Assembly (NCBI RefSeq): GCF_003692615.1
Contig: NZ_CP023540.1
Coordinates: forward strand, 1,426,001 to 1,490,000
Origin: Chryseobacterium sp. 6424
Lineage (GTDB): Bacteria; Bacteroidota; Bacteroidia; Flavobacteriales; Weeksellaceae
Direction: 5' to 3'
Length of the DNA: 64,000 nucleotides
A program made the position numbers and the translations under genes. The notes beneath the pieces are model-generated. The model saw only the letters and a list, made by a program, of their open reading frames with translations, had not been told where the DNA came from and made no database searches. How positions within the stretch are numbered: the stretch's first letter is position 1; every line of letters starts with the position of its first letter. Shown one piece after another: positions 1 to 9,252 of this stretch.

Positions 1-1804
1 GCATCTGTGTAGCTTCGGTTACTGGCACGCGCGGATCATTCGTTCCCTGGATGATGAACATGGGTTTTTTAATTTTATCGGTGTTGTTTAATGGCGCAAT
101 TTTCGTGAAGAAGGCGCTCATTTTAGGATCGCGTTCGTCACCGTATTCTACCCTTCTCAGGTCACGGCGGTATTCTTCGGTGTTTTTCAAAAAGGTATTG
201 AAATCTGATATTCCTACAATATCTACAGAACAGCGGATCTTATCGGCATACTCATACGCTGTAGCCAAGGTCATAAAGCCGCCATAACTTCCGCCCATGA
301 TCATGATCCTGTCCTTGTCGAGTTCAGGTTGTTTCGCAATCCAATCAAGCAAGGCACCGATGTCTTTTACAGAGTTCATACGGTTAAAGCCATTATCACT
401 CGCAAGATATGTTTTACCGAAACCTGAAGACCCGCGGACATTAGGGTAAATAAGTGCTACGCCCATTTCGTTTGTGTAGTAATTACTAGAACCTAACGAG
501 GATGCCATCGACTGTCCTTCCGGGCCACCGTGGATGTTGATGAGCACCGGTCTTTTACCCATGAATTTTTTAGATACAGGATAATAAAAACCAGTGATTT
601 TCATATTATCGAAACTGTTCCATTCAATGAGTTTTGGCGCAGACATGTCTGATTTTTGCATTTCACCCTGCTCACTTTCTGTCCATCGTTCTATTCTGTT
701 GGTTGCGAGGTCGAGGCGGTAAATATCCGCAGATGAATCATAAGTGGATTGGGAGAAAAACAAGGATTTTCCGTCAGCAGTGAATTCGAAATTATTTACA
801 AGACCGATAGGCAAGCCTTTGATCTCTTCATATTTTTTAGTCGCTGTATCCATCAGATACAGCTTGTTCAGGCCGCTCTCATTGGTTTCAAATACAATTT
901 TAGCACCGTCTTTAGAGAGGTTATAGTTAGAAACCTCCCATGGGATGGCACTGGTAAAATAATTGATTTTCTTTGTTTTGAGGTTAAATGTAGCCAAACG
1001 GTCAAACTCATTATCACGGTCGGTCACAAACCAGATTTCATCAGTATTTTTACTGAATTTGGCACTTCCCTGAACGATTTGTCTATCGTTCCTGTTGGTA
1101 ATAGCTTCAAGTTTTTGGGTTTGGGTATCGAAGAGATAAAGATGCGATTCGTTAGCAGAAACATACTCTCCGATTATCAGTTTCTTGCCGTCTTCTGAAA
1201 TATCATTAATGCCCCAGCCGCCGCCTTTTACCTGAAGTACGAGCTTTGTTTCGGCTGGTTTCAGCGGATTCATGAAATAGATGTCGCGGTCGCCGCCATT
1301 TCTTTTCGTAGATGAAAAATAAAATCCGGAACCGTCTTTTCTCCATGTGATTCCACCATTTTGCGACCTGCCGCCATCGGTAAGCATGGTAGATTCCATG
1401 GTTTTTAAATCGAGTTTAAAAAGTTGCCCGAACTCATTACCACCGATATCTTTAGTGTAGATCAGATATTCGCCTTTTGTAGGTTCATATTCGGCACCAT
1501 TTACCGGCTCGTCGAAGAAAGTAAGCTGCTTTCTAGCGCCCATCGGTTGTGAAAGTCTGTGAAGCTGGTTGGTTGATGCAAAACGCGTCACCATAATCAG
1601 TTCCTGGCCATTTGGATGAATGGCAGTGAAGTTGGCACCGCGGCTTTCAGAATATTTTTTTATTTTTTCGCTCAGGCTTTTCGGGATCGCCGGGATGTTT
1701 TCCGCGATAAGATTTTCATTGGGCACAATGACATCATTTTTGGCTTGCGCAAAAAGCACGGATCCGGAAAATAAAAGTACCGGGAAGATATACTTGTAAT
1801 TCAT
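1..1804 (-). CDS. S9 family peptidase (prolyl oligopeptidase/DPP-like), 3' end missing
   Basis: A secreted or periplasmic serine peptidase; about 601 codons are in the window and the C-terminus lies beyond base 1. It starts at 1804 (MNYKYIFPVLLFSGSVLFAQ), which reads as a Sec signal peptide. The middle looks like WD40/beta-propeller-type repeats (for example the stretch ending YTKDIGGNEFGQLFKLDL). The C-terminal alpha/beta-hydrolase domain shows the nucleophile motif GGSYGG (codons about 281-298) and the triad Asp in GTNDPRVPV (about 36); the catalytic His would lie outside. S9 enzymes of this class cleave short peptides, often after Pro or Ala. Substrate is not predictable here. It follows the lpd terminator, so it is probably transcribed separately. 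Confidence 0.9.
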   Translation of the reverse strand, partial: MNYKYIFPVLLFSGSVLFAQAKNDVIVPNENLIAENIPAIPKSLSEKIKKYSESRGANFTAIHPNGQELIMVTRFASTNQLHRLSQPMGARKQLTFFDEPVNGAEYEPTKGEYLIYTKDIGGNEFGQLFKLDLKTMESTMLTDGGRSQNGGITWRKDGSGFYFSSTKRNGGDRDIYFMNPLKPAETKLVLQVKGGGWGINDISEDGKKLIIGEYVSANESHLYLFDTQTQKLEAITNRNDRQIVQGSAKFSKNTDEIWFVTDRDNEFDRLATFNLKTKKINYFTSAIPWEVSNYNLSKDGAKIVFETNESGLNKLYLMDTATKKYEEIKGLPIGLVNNFEFTADGKSLFFSQSTYDSSADIYRLDLATNRIERWTESEQGEMQKSDMSAPKLIEWNSFDNMKITGFYYPVSKKFMGKRPVLINIHGGPEGQSMASSLGSSNYYTNEMGVALIYPNVRGSSGFGKTYLASDNGFNRMNSVKDIGALLDWIAKQPELDKDRIMIMGGSYGGFMTLATAYEYADKIRCSVDIVGISDFNTFLKNTEEYRRDLRRVEYGDERDPKMSAFFTKIAPLNNTDKIKKPMFIIQGTNDPRVPVTEATQM

Positions 1805-1840
1805 GAATTAATTTTTTGTTAAGATATGAATTTTATCAAT

Positions 1841-1869
1841 AAAAAAAACCACAGAAAAATCTGTGGTTT
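1841..1869 (-). terminator. Intrinsic terminator of lpd
   Basis: On the minus strand a 10-bp perfect stem (1860-1869 with 1846-1855, loop of 4) is followed by a run of T (plus-strand A at 1841-1848). It lies 24 bases after the lpd stop. Confidence 0.85.
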
Positions 1870-1892
1870 GTATCATATTCAATAATGAACGG

Positions 1893-3284
1893 TTAGATGT
1901 GGATTACTTCACCATAAGCAGCCGCCGCAGCTTCCATGATCGCCTCAGAAACGGTTGGGTGCGGATGAATCGCCTTGATGATTTCATGACCGGTAGTTTC
2001 AAGTTTACGTGCAACGACAGCTTCTGCAATCATATCGGTAACACCTTCACCAATCATATGGCAGCCAAGCCATTCGCCATATTTCGCATCAAAAATCACT
2101 TTGATAAATCCATCGGTATTGCCATTTGCGGTCGCTTTACCACTGGCTGATAACGGGAATTTCCCTACTTTAATTTCATAACCTTTTTCCTTGGCTTGTT
2201 TTTCAGTAAGACCTACTGAAGCTATTTCGGGACTGCAATAAGTGCATCCTGGGATGTTGCCATAATCTATCTTTTCTACGTGCAAACCTTTAATTTTTTC
2301 CACACATGTAATCCCCTCTGCAGAAGCTACGTGGGCAAGTGCCTGGGTCGGCAGGATGTCTCCGATGGCATAATAACCCGGAACGGAAGTTTCGTACCAC
2401 TCATTCACCAATACACGGCCTTTGTCGGTTTTAATACCTACTTCCTCAAAGCCTTGGCCTTCAATATTTGCGGCTATACCAACTGCGGAAAGCAAGATAT
2501 CAGCCTCTAAAGTAACATTACCATTTGCTGTTTTTACATTTGCCTTCACGCCATCGCCTTTTGTATCTACGCTTTCAACAGAAGCATTGGTCATGATTTC
2601 GATGCCTGATTTTTTCAGGGATTTTTCAAGGTGTTTTGAGATTTCCTCATCTTCTACAGGAACGATGTTCGGCATAAATTCTACGATTGTCACTTTAGTT
2701 CCCATCGCATTATAAAAATCCGCAAATTCTACCCCAATCGCGCCAGAACCTACGACAATCATGGATTTTGGCTGTTGTGGTAAGCTAAGTGCTTGGCGGT
2801 AACCAATTACTTTTTTACCATCCTGCGGCAGGTTTGGCAGTTCGCGGGATCTTGCGCCGGTTGCAATAATGATGTGCTGCGCGCTATATTCTGTCGCTTT
2901 ACCGTCTTTATCGGTAACGCTTACTTTTTTACCTTTCTGAACTTTGGCCGTCCCCATGATCACATCGATCTTGTTCTTTTTCATCAGGAAAGAGATCCCA
3001 CCGCTCATTTTGGTGGCAACACCGCGGCTGCGCTGTATGACTTTGGAGAAATCGAAACCGGGGTTTTCAACAGGATTGAGTCCATAATCTTCCGCATGTT
3101 TCAGATAATTAAAAACGTGCGCTGATTTCAACAATGCTTTGGTAGGAATACAACCCCAATTGAGACAAATACCGCCTAAATTTTCTTTTTCGATGATAGC
3201 GGTTTTAAAACCTAACTGTGAGGCTCTGATGGCGGTTACATATCCACCGGGACCACTGCCGATGACAATAATATCGTAGTTCAT
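1893..3284 (-). CDS. lpdA: Dihydrolipoyl dehydrogenase (E3)
   Basis: FAD enzyme that reoxidises dihydrolipoamide on E2 of 2-oxoacid dehydrogenase complexes and on the glycine cleavage H protein, producing NADH. It has 463 residues, the normal family length. Visible are the N-terminal FAD dinucleotide fold (GSGPGGY, 9-15), the redox disulfide motif GGICLNWGCIPTK (C40/C45), a second NAD-binding GSGAIGVE motif near residue 180, and the C-terminal HPHPTVSE motif carrying the catalytic His442-Glu447 pair. It is monocistronic, with a clear terminator. No E2 gene is adjacent; the fused E1 gene lies 0.8 kb upstream and gcvP of the glycine cleavage system lies at 39.5 kb, so this E3 may serve several complexes. 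Confidence 0.95.
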   Translation of the reverse strand: MNYDIIVIGSGPGGYVTAIRASQLGFKTAIIEKENLGGICLNWGCIPTKALLKSAHVFNYLKHAEDYGLNPVENPGFDFSKVIQRSRGVATKMSGGISFLMKKNKIDVIMGTAKVQKGKKVSVTDKDGKATEYSAQHIIIATGARSRELPNLPQDGKKVIGYRQALSLPQQPKSMIVVGSGAIGVEFADFYNAMGTKVTIVEFMPNIVPVEDEEISKHLEKSLKKSGIEIMTNASVESVDTKGDGVKANVKTANGNVTLEADILLSAVGIAANIEGQGFEEVGIKTDKGRVLVNEWYETSVPGYYAIGDILPTQALAHVASAEGITCVEKIKGLHVEKIDYGNIPGCTYCSPEIASVGLTEKQAKEKGYEIKVGKFPLSASGKATANGNTDGFIKVIFDAKYGEWLGCHMIGEGVTDMIAEAVVARKLETTGHEIIKAIHPHPTVSEAIMEAAAAAYGEVIHI

Positions 3285-3369
3285 GAATATTAAATTTATG
3301 CGAATTTACGTAAAATTTCCCACTGTTGACATAGTTACAGTGATTTCAAAGGCGCGTTGACGGTTGGTC

Positions 3370-3999
3370 TTAATTACGGGAAAGCCAATTTTGCAGGAAG
3401 GTGATTTCTTTCTGCTGTGCAGCGACGATTTCTTTTGAAAGTGCGAGTAATTCGGGTTGCTTACCGTATTTCAGATACACTTTTGCCATGTCAACTGCAC
3501 TCTGGTGGTGCGGGATCATCTGTGCCGCATAATCTTTATCTAAATTGTTATGAACTTGGGGTTTTGCGTTCATCATCGGTGCCATCGAAGCCTGTAATTC
3601 TTTCTGGAAAGCGGCGTTGTCCGGCGATTTTTCTTTAAGATCATCGAAGCGGTCCATCAGGTCTTTTTCTTTTGTTTGGCTCTGTACCACTTTTTTTGCG
3701 AAATCCTTAAGTTCCTGGTTGGTGCCTTTTCTCAGCAGTATTTCAGAGATTTCAATTGCGCCTTCATGATCTTCGGCCATCATTTCCGCAAAATCGGCAT
3801 CGTTATTCCCAGTGGGTTGCTTGGTATGCATATCCTGCATCATCTCTTGCATTTCCTGTAAAATCTCATTTGATTGTGTTTTGCCGCTGGTTGTAGGTGT
3901 ACTGCTTACATCTTTAATATCGGCCTGACCAGATTTTGGCTTGTTATCACATGAAACCAAAAAGAACGCAAGTGTTGCTGTTAAGAATAGTTTTTTCAT
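3370..3999 (-). CDS. DUF305 domain lipoprotein
   Basis: A 209-aa predicted lipoprotein: signal MKKLFLTATLAFFLVSC with lipobox LVSC, Cys17 being the lipidation site. The mature part has a polar Ser/Thr/Gln linker, then two related helical segments, one with EDHEGAIEISEILL and one with MIPHHQSAVDMAKVYL. These are the paired His/Met-rich motifs of the DUF305 four-helix family, which is found in extracytoplasmic proteins often linked to copper handling. A metal role here is inference: the His and Met residues are present, but no copper genes are adjacent. It stands alone between lpd and the E1 gene. Confidence 0.85.
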   Translation of the reverse strand: MKKLFLTATLAFFLVSCDNKPKSGQADIKDVSSTPTTSGKTQSNEILQEMQEMMQDMHTKQPTGNNDADFAEMMAEDHEGAIEISEILLRKGTNQELKDFAKKVVQSQTKEKDLMDRFDDLKEKSPDNAAFQKELQASMAPMMNAKPQVHNNLDKDYAAQMIPHHQSAVDMAKVYLKYGKQPELLALSKEIVAAQQKEITFLQNWLSRN

Positions 4000-4060
4000 A
4001 ATGTTTTTTCATACGCTTCTACAAAAATGATGCTGCTTTGATACTTGTGTAAATATCACA

Positions 4061-4085
4061 AAAAAGCGACTCCCTGAGTCGCTTT
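4061..4085 (-). terminator. Intrinsic terminator of the E1 gene
   Basis: Perfect 7-bp GC-rich stem (4066-4072 with 4076-4082, loop 3), extended by A/T pairs. On the minus strand it is followed by T residues. It lies about 20 bases after the E1 stop codon. Confidence 0.85.
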
Positions 4086-4102
4086 GCTTTTCTTCGATCC
4101 AA

Positions 4103-6532
4103 TTAAATTTTCGGAAACTTCTGTGGATTGTTTTCATGAAACATGGTATAAATTTTCTCAACCATATCATCCACACTTGGTTTACTGAAATAATCTCCAT
4201 CGCTGGCGTAAGCCGGACGGTGATTTTCTGCACTGATGGTGAGCGGATCTGCATCCAAATACCTGAAAGCTTTCTGTTTTTCCATGACTTGTTGCAGGAT
4301 AAACGCTGATGTACCGCCTTCTACATCCTCATCAATAACAACCAGTCGGTTGGTTTTTTGAACGCTTTGTGCAATCTCATGTGTTAAATCAAACGGAATG
4401 AGTGACTGAACATCAATGACTTCGGCGGAAATACCAATTTTTTCGAGTTCCTCGGCCGCTTCCATCACGAGTCTCCATGTGGAGCCATACGTTACTAAGG
4501 TTACATCTTTTCCTTCCTTTGTAATTTCAATTTTACCTACAGGCACGGTAAACTCACCTAAATTTTCAGGTTGTTTTTCTTTAAGACGATAACCGTTGAG
4601 ACATTCTACAATCACAGCAGGCTCATCGCTTTGCAGCATTGTATTATAAAAGCCGGCAGCTTTAGTTAAATTACGCGGTACAAGTACTAAAATCCCTTTT
4701 GAAAGATTGATTATACCTGCCATTGGTGAGCCGGAATGCCAAACCCCTTCAAGTCTGTGGCCACGTGTACGGATAATTACGGGTGCTTTTTGCCCGCCAC
4801 GTGTTCTGTATTGTACTGTGGCCAAATCATCGCTCATACCTTGAATACAATATAAGATATAATCAAGATACTGTATTTCCGCAATAGGTCTGAGGCCACG
4901 CATGGCTAAACCAATGCCCTGACCGAGAATGGTAGCTTCACGGATGCCGGTATCTGCCACGCGAAGTTCGCCGTATTTCTCCTGCAAACCTTCCAGACCT
5001 TGGTTGACGTCGCCAATGTTACCTGCATCTTCACCAAAGACGAGTGCTTCAGGATATTTTTCGAAAATTTTATCAAAATTATTCCTTACTACAACTCTGC
5101 CATCCACCATTTCTGAGTTTTCTGCAAAAACAGGTGCTACTTCTTTTATATTAGTAGCTTTCCACTGAGATTGTGAGTACAGGTGAGAGGAGTAATTATC
5201 TTTCTCTACAGCAAAAATTTCATTGTATAGATTTTCAAGTGCTGCTCTTTCCGCGGAATGGCTGCCACGTGAAATAAACAATGATTTTCTCACCAAATGG
5301 AAAATATCTTTTTTTGCGACAGCAATAAGTTTCGTGAATTTTTCCAATTCTTCTGCAACGCCTGTATGCTGAGATTTCAGGTCCTCTATCAGTGGTAATA
5401 CCCTGTTTTTAAGATCTAAAATTGGTTTCTGATAATTTTCCCAGGCTTTTTTCTGTCCTTCTTTCACCAATTTTTTTGCTTCTTCATCAATGCGGTCAAG
5501 TTCTTCCGCGCTTGCCAGCACTTCTTCATTTCCTTCAATATCTATAGAATAGTCCAGAATCCATTCACGGAATTTTCTTAACCCATCAAACTCACCTTCC
5601 CATTTCAGGCGGTCTTCATTTTTGTATCTTTCGTGAGAACCAGAAGTTGAATGTCCTTGAGGTTGGGTAACTTCTACCACATGAACTACCACGGGTACAC
5701 TTTCTGTTCGGGCAAAATGCTCTGCGCGCGCATACGCATCTAGCAGTGATGGATAGTCCCAGGCCTTTACCTGAATAATTTCGCAACCCTGGTTTTCGCC
5801 TTCTTTTCGTTGGAAACCTGAGAGCATTTCTGCAATGTCTGCCTTAGCACGCTGGTTCTGTGTAGGAACCGAGATTCCGTAGCCATCATCCCAAATCGAC
5901 ACTATCATGGGAACCTGTAATGCACACGCAGCATTAAGAGATTCCCAGAAATGACCTTCAGCAGTAGAAGCATCACCAATGGTTCCGAAAGCGATTTCAT
6001 TACCGCCGTTTGAGAATTTCTCGGATCCTTCGAAGTGTACAGTTTTATATACTTTAGATGCCATTGCCAATCCTAGCAATCTGGGCATTTGGCCCGCGGT
6101 GGGCGAAATATCTGAAGAAATGTTTTTTTGCTCCATCAGGTTTTTCCAAGAACCGTCTTCATTTAAACTTCTGGTAGCATAGTGGCCGTTCATTTGTCGG
6201 CCTGCTGAAGCTGGTTCGCGTTCAATACTGGTATCTGCGTATAATTGTGCGAAGAAACTTTCTATAGTTACAGCGTCTATGGCCATCGCAAAAGTTTGGT
6301 CGCGGTAATATCCGGAACGGAAATCGCCATTTCTGAAAACTTTTGCCATTGCGAGCTGCGGAAGTTCCTTGCCATCGCCAAAGATGCCGAACTTGGCTTT
6401 GCCGGTAAGCACCTCTCGCCTACCTAAATAAGACATTTCGCGGGAAATCCTGCCGAGTTTATAATCCTGAATTACTGAAGTCCTGAAGTCCTGAAAAGAA
6501 ATCTGTTGCGTTTCTATGTAGGTGCTGTCCAT
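4103..6532 (-). CDS. Fused 2-oxoacid dehydrogenase E1 alpha/beta
   Basis: ThDP-dependent E1 component with alpha and beta subunits in one 809-aa chain. The alpha part (about 1-400) carries the ThDP/Mg motif in the form GDASTAEGHFWESLNAA. The beta part (from about 465) contains FGEDAGNIGDVNQGL and a transketolase C-terminal domain. Such fusions occur in Bacteroidota and are usually annotated as branched-chain or generic 2-oxoacid dehydrogenase E1; the substrate cannot be decided from sequence alone. I place the start at 6532 (MDSTYIETQQ), because a TATCTTTG box at 6551-6558 overlaps the only upstream alternative, a TTG at 6553. No E2 gene adjoins it. Confidence 0.88.
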   Translation of the reverse strand: MDSTYIETQQISFQDFRTSVIQDYKLGRISREMSYLGRREVLTGKAKFGIFGDGKELPQLAMAKVFRNGDFRSGYYRDQTFAMAIDAVTIESFFAQLYADTSIEREPASAGRQMNGHYATRSLNEDGSWKNLMEQKNISSDISPTAGQMPRLLGLAMASKVYKTVHFEGSEKFSNGGNEIAFGTIGDASTAEGHFWESLNAACALQVPMIVSIWDDGYGISVPTQNQRAKADIAEMLSGFQRKEGENQGCEIIQVKAWDYPSLLDAYARAEHFARTESVPVVVHVVEVTQPQGHSTSGSHERYKNEDRLKWEGEFDGLRKFREWILDYSIDIEGNEEVLASAEELDRIDEEAKKLVKEGQKKAWENYQKPILDLKNRVLPLIEDLKSQHTGVAEELEKFTKLIAVAKKDIFHLVRKSLFISRGSHSAERAALENLYNEIFAVEKDNYSSHLYSQSQWKATNIKEVAPVFAENSEMVDGRVVVRNNFDKIFEKYPEALVFGEDAGNIGDVNQGLEGLQEKYGELRVADTGIREATILGQGIGLAMRGLRPIAEIQYLDYILYCIQGMSDDLATVQYRTRGGQKAPVIIRTRGHRLEGVWHSGSPMAGIINLSKGILVLVPRNLTKAAGFYNTMLQSDEPAVIVECLNGYRLKEKQPENLGEFTVPVGKIEITKEGKDVTLVTYGSTWRLVMEAAEELEKIGISAEVIDVQSLIPFDLTHEIAQSVQKTNRLVVIDEDVEGGTSAFILQQVMEKQKAFRYLDADPLTISAENHRPAYASDGDYFSKPSVDDMVEKIYTMFHENNPQKFPKI

Positions 6533-6550
6533 ATAAAAGTGGTTATTTTT

Positions 6551-6558
6551 CAAAGATA
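6551..6558 (-). promoter_or_regulatory. Promoter -7 box of E1 gene (TATCTTTG)
   Basis: Matches the Bacteroidota -7 consensus TAnnTTTG on the minus strand, 18 bases before the chosen ATG at 6532. It fixes the start codon downstream of it. Confidence 0.7.
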
Positions 6559-6615
6559 CGAAAATAATGAAAGTTGAATAAACTATACTGGAAATGCTGA
6601 ATTTTATTTACTGCA

Positions 6616-6652
6616 TAAAAAAGGTTCTTCCGCGACGAATCACGGAAGAACC
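6616..6652 (-). terminator. Intrinsic terminator after the small lipoprotein
   Basis: A 10-bp perfect stem (6623-6632 with 6643-6652) with a 10-base loop, followed on the minus strand by a T-run (A at 6617-6622). It lies 42 bases past the stop of the 69-aa lipoprotein. Confidence 0.85.
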
Positions 6653-6693
6653 AAACACAAATGATGAAAAAAAATATTATAGTTTAGGTGGTT

Positions 6694-6903
6694 TTATTTT
6701 CTTGGCGGTGGTAATAATTCGCCGTCTGCTTCCAATGGTGCTGGTGTAGCTAACTCTGTATTGGCATTTAATGCACTGTTAGGATCTTGTATTTTCTTTA
6801 ATGTTGCTATTTCTGTTGGTGATAGGACTTCATCTGACTGTCTGCAGGAGTTTAATGTTAATGTAGTAAAAACTGCTGCTGCGATAAGGGTTAAATTTTT
6901 CAT
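6694..6903 (-). CDS. Small lipoprotein, unknown function
   Basis: A 69-aa protein with a signal peptide and lipobox (MKNLTLIAAAVFTTLTLNSC, lipidated Cys20). The mature chain is about 50 residues, rich in Ala, Pro, Leu and Glu, ending PPPRK. I do not recognise a domain. It has its own promoter (TACATTTG at 6918-6925) and its own terminator, so it is a real monocistronic gene rather than a chance ORF. Short lipoproteins with this layout are common in Chryseobacterium-group genomes; function unknown. Confidence 0.7.
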   Translation of the reverse strand: MKNLTLIAAAVFTTLTLNSCRQSDEVLSPTEIATLKKIQDPNSALNANTELATPAPLEADGELLPPPRK

Positions 6904-6917
6904 GCGTTTAATTTTTA

Positions 6918-6925
6918 CAAATGTA
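6918..6925 (-). promoter_or_regulatory. Promoter -7 box of small lipoprotein (TACATTTG)
   Basis: TAnnTTTG match on the minus strand, 14 bases before the ATG. A TTG lies about 21 bases further upstream, as expected for the -33 element. Confidence 0.75.
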
Positions 6926-7046
6926 TGCCGGTTGATAGGTATATAGCAAAAAATTAAACAGGTGTTTTTTAAAAAATCACACCAATTTTATAAATTAATT
7001 AATAGGATTTCCAAAAATTGCACTATTATTGTAAAACAAATGATTG

Positions 7047-7076
7047 AAAATGATTTATCTATCTGTTAATCATTTT
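7047..7076 (+). promoter_or_regulatory. Inverted repeat ahead of the TPR-AraC gene
   Basis: Perfect 9-bp inverted repeat AAAATGATT/AATCATTTT (7047-7055 and 7068-7076) ending 11 bases before the start codon. It could be an operator, possibly autoregulatory, or an mRNA hairpin affecting initiation; sequence alone does not decide. Confidence 0.35.
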
Positions 7077-7087
7077 ATTACGACAGT

Positions 7088-8815
7088 ATGCAGCTGAAAA
7101 TTAGTTATCCAATTATACTCCTGATTTTTTTATTTTCATGTGTTTTTTATAGCTCACAAGACCTAAAAAAAGTGACTTTGACCAATGAAGAAATTGAAAA
7201 AAGGATTGATTCAAATAATAATGATTCTGTGCAAATGTGGAATTTAATAAATCTCTACATTTCAAAATCAAAAAAAGAAAAAAACCTCGAAGCATTATTC
7301 TATGCATATCGTTATGGAAGCATAGCAGGTAAATTCCCGACAAACATAAAATATGCTGATAGCGCATTATCTGTAGCGAAGAATTCAAATCTAACAAAAA
7401 CTTTGATTGATGCTTATTTGAACAGAGGTAATATCAATATGGCAGAAGAAAATTATCAAAAGGCTTTAGAAGATATATTAAATGCGAATAAACTCTCACA
7501 ACAAATAGGTAACGAGTATATTTATAACAAAACTATATATATAATTGCTCAGAATAAGATATATTTAGGACAATATGAAGATGCTAAAAAGGAACTAGAG
7601 GTTTGCTTAACGTTTTTTAAGAGTAATTTACACAACAAAACAGCGCTTGGGAAAAATTATGAGATGTATTACCTCTATTCCCTGATGAGTTTAATAGATT
7701 CTAATACAAAACTTGGTTTATTTCAAGAGAATAGAATACATTTAGCAGAAGCTTTCCAGTATGTGAAGAATAATAATCTTAATCAGTACCTTCCGTATTT
7801 CATAACTTCTGAAGGACTTATAGCTTACTATTCTAAAGACTACACTACGGCAATCTCAAAATTGTCTGAAGCTATCCGGCTGTATAATGACCAATGGACG
7901 CACATTACCGAAATTTACTATCTCGGGCTTTCCTACTGGCACACCGGAAAAAAGCAGCTTGCCATTAAATACCTGGAAGAAATCGATAAACATTATACCA
8001 AAACTAAAAAGCTTGATCCACAGTTCCGCTCTGCGTACGAAATCTTAATTAAATATTACACCTCTACCGGTAATACCGATAAACAGCTTGAATACATTAA
8101 CAAGCTGATGTACCTCGACCGTTCCTATGAAAAAAATTATAAATATCTCTACCAAAGAATCGTAAAAGAATACGATACCAAGAAACTGGTAGCAGAAAAA
8201 AACCGTATTGAAAATACCCTTCAGAACCAACGCATCATGTTTGTGGGCGTATTAGTGGTGATTGTGGGTGGTTTTGTATTTTTTGGCATCCGGATTTACC
8301 GCGAAAAACAGAACTATAAAAAAAGATTTGAAGAAATCCTCGCCCATCAGAGTGCGGAAACTCCGCAGGAAGAAACCGTTGCGACACTCAACTCGCTAGA
8401 TTTGCCTCAAGAACAGAAGTTCGATTACGAATATTACAACAAAATCCCAGGCTTGAATCCCCTGTTTGTAGAGAACATTCTTCAACAACTTGATATTTTC
8501 GAGACTGAAAAAAGATTTTTGGATCCCCAGATTTCACAAAAGTTGCTCAGTGAGGAGTTTGGCACCAATTCTACCTATTTCTCGAAAATCATCAATACCT
8601 ATAAAGGCAAAACTTTCACCTTATATATTAATGACCTGCGTCTTGATTATATCATCAATCACCTGAAAAATGATATAAAATACATCAACATGGATGTAAA
8701 AGAACTTGCTGCCATCGCAGGATTCTCCAGTGCGGAAAATTTCTCATCCAATTTCCGCCGAAAATTTGATATGAAACCTTCGGTTTTCATTAAAATGATG
8801 CGCGATAAACTATAA
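7088..8815 (+). CDS. TPR / transmembrane / AraC-type transcription regulator
   Basis: A 575-aa membrane-bound regulator. The order is: N-terminal signal or anchor (hydrophobic 8-22, containing SC), helical TPR-like repeats (about 60-370, for example AEENYQKALEDI and YYSKDYTTAISKLSEAIRLY), a transmembrane helix (about 382-402, MFVGVLVVIVGGFVFFGI), then a C-terminal AraC-type double helix-turn-helix (about 470-575, ending SSNFRRKFDMKPSVFIKMM). The layout implies that the sensor faces the periplasm and the DNA-binding part the cytoplasm. The family is frequent in flavobacteria; ligand and targets are unknown. The first half is more A+T-rich and Asn/Tyr-rich than the second. Confidence 0.85.
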   Translation: MQLKISYPIILLIFLFSCVFYSSQDLKKVTLTNEEIEKRIDSNNNDSVQMWNLINLYISKSKKEKNLEALFYAYRYGSIAGKFPTNIKYADSALSVAKNSNLTKTLIDAYLNRGNINMAEENYQKALEDILNANKLSQQIGNEYIYNKTIYIIAQNKIYLGQYEDAKKELEVCLTFFKSNLHNKTALGKNYEMYYLYSLMSLIDSNTKLGLFQENRIHLAEAFQYVKNNNLNQYLPYFITSEGLIAYYSKDYTTAISKLSEAIRLYNDQWTHITEIYYLGLSYWHTGKKQLAIKYLEEIDKHYTKTKKLDPQFRSAYEILIKYYTSTGNTDKQLEYINKLMYLDRSYEKNYKYLYQRIVKEYDTKKLVAEKNRIENTLQNQRIMFVGVLVVIVGGFVFFGIRIYREKQNYKKRFEEILAHQSAETPQEETVATLNSLDLPQEQKFDYEYYNKIPGLNPLFVENILQQLDIFETEKRFLDPQISQKLLSEEFGTNSTYFSKIINTYKGKTFTLYINDLRLDYIINHLKNDIKYINMDVKELAAIAGFSSAENFSSNFRRKFDMKPSVFIKMMRDKL

Positions 8816-8828
8816 ACAACCAACAAAA

Positions 8829-8862
8829 AAAACCGGAACTAAAAAAAATTAGCTCCGGTTTC
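8829..8862. terminator. Bidirectional intrinsic terminator
   Basis: 12-bp stem with one mismatch (8831-8842 with 8849-8860), flanked by A-runs on one side and T on the other, between the converging TPR-AraC and DUF2007 genes. Confidence 0.8.
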
Positions 8863-8897
8863 TGTAAAACGTAAAATTTAAAACTATGATATAGGTT

Positions 8898-9143
8898 TTA
8901 GGGTTTCAGACTAAGGTCGAGGTCGGACTCTTTTAGGTATTGGTCAATAATTTCAAAAGCTCTTTGCTCATCCTGCAGGTTTACCATCAGGCGGATCGTG
9001 TTAGCGGTAGGCGTTGTTGTAAAAGACATATACTTATCATTAGTGAAAGCTGGGATTTGCTGCGCTTCAAGCTTAGATTTTATCAACTGAATTTCGGCAG
9101 ATTTCTCACTTTCAAACACAGATACTCTCGTTTCTCTTTCCAT
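8898..9143 (-). CDS. DUF2007 domain protein
   Basis: An 81-aa cytoplasmic protein. The sequence runs VSVFESEKSAEIQLIKSKLEAQQIPAFT, then a beta-rich middle and DEQRAFEIIDQYL, matching the small ferredoxin-like DUF2007 fold (sometimes labelled putative signal-transducing protein). The family usually folds as one alpha/beta domain of about 70-80 residues, as here. No catalytic residues are known. It stands alone between the terminator at 8.8 kb and lat. Confidence 0.8.
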   Translation of the reverse strand: MERETRVSVFESEKSAEIQLIKSKLEAQQIPAFTNDKYMSFTTTPTANTIRLMVNLQDEQRAFEIIDQYLKESDLDLSLKP

Positions 9144-9252
9144 TTCTTATAATTTTGAGTTATAAATGTATAAAATAAAGCTGGTAAATAAATATTAATT
9201 AATATTAAAATTTAAAACTTCATGAGTTATTGACCTTAAATATATAACCATA

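Noticed and set aside
4009..4254. 81-aa minus-strand ORF overlapping the end of the E1 gene
   Set aside because: It spans the E1 terminator and the 3' end of E1 in another frame; no independent support.
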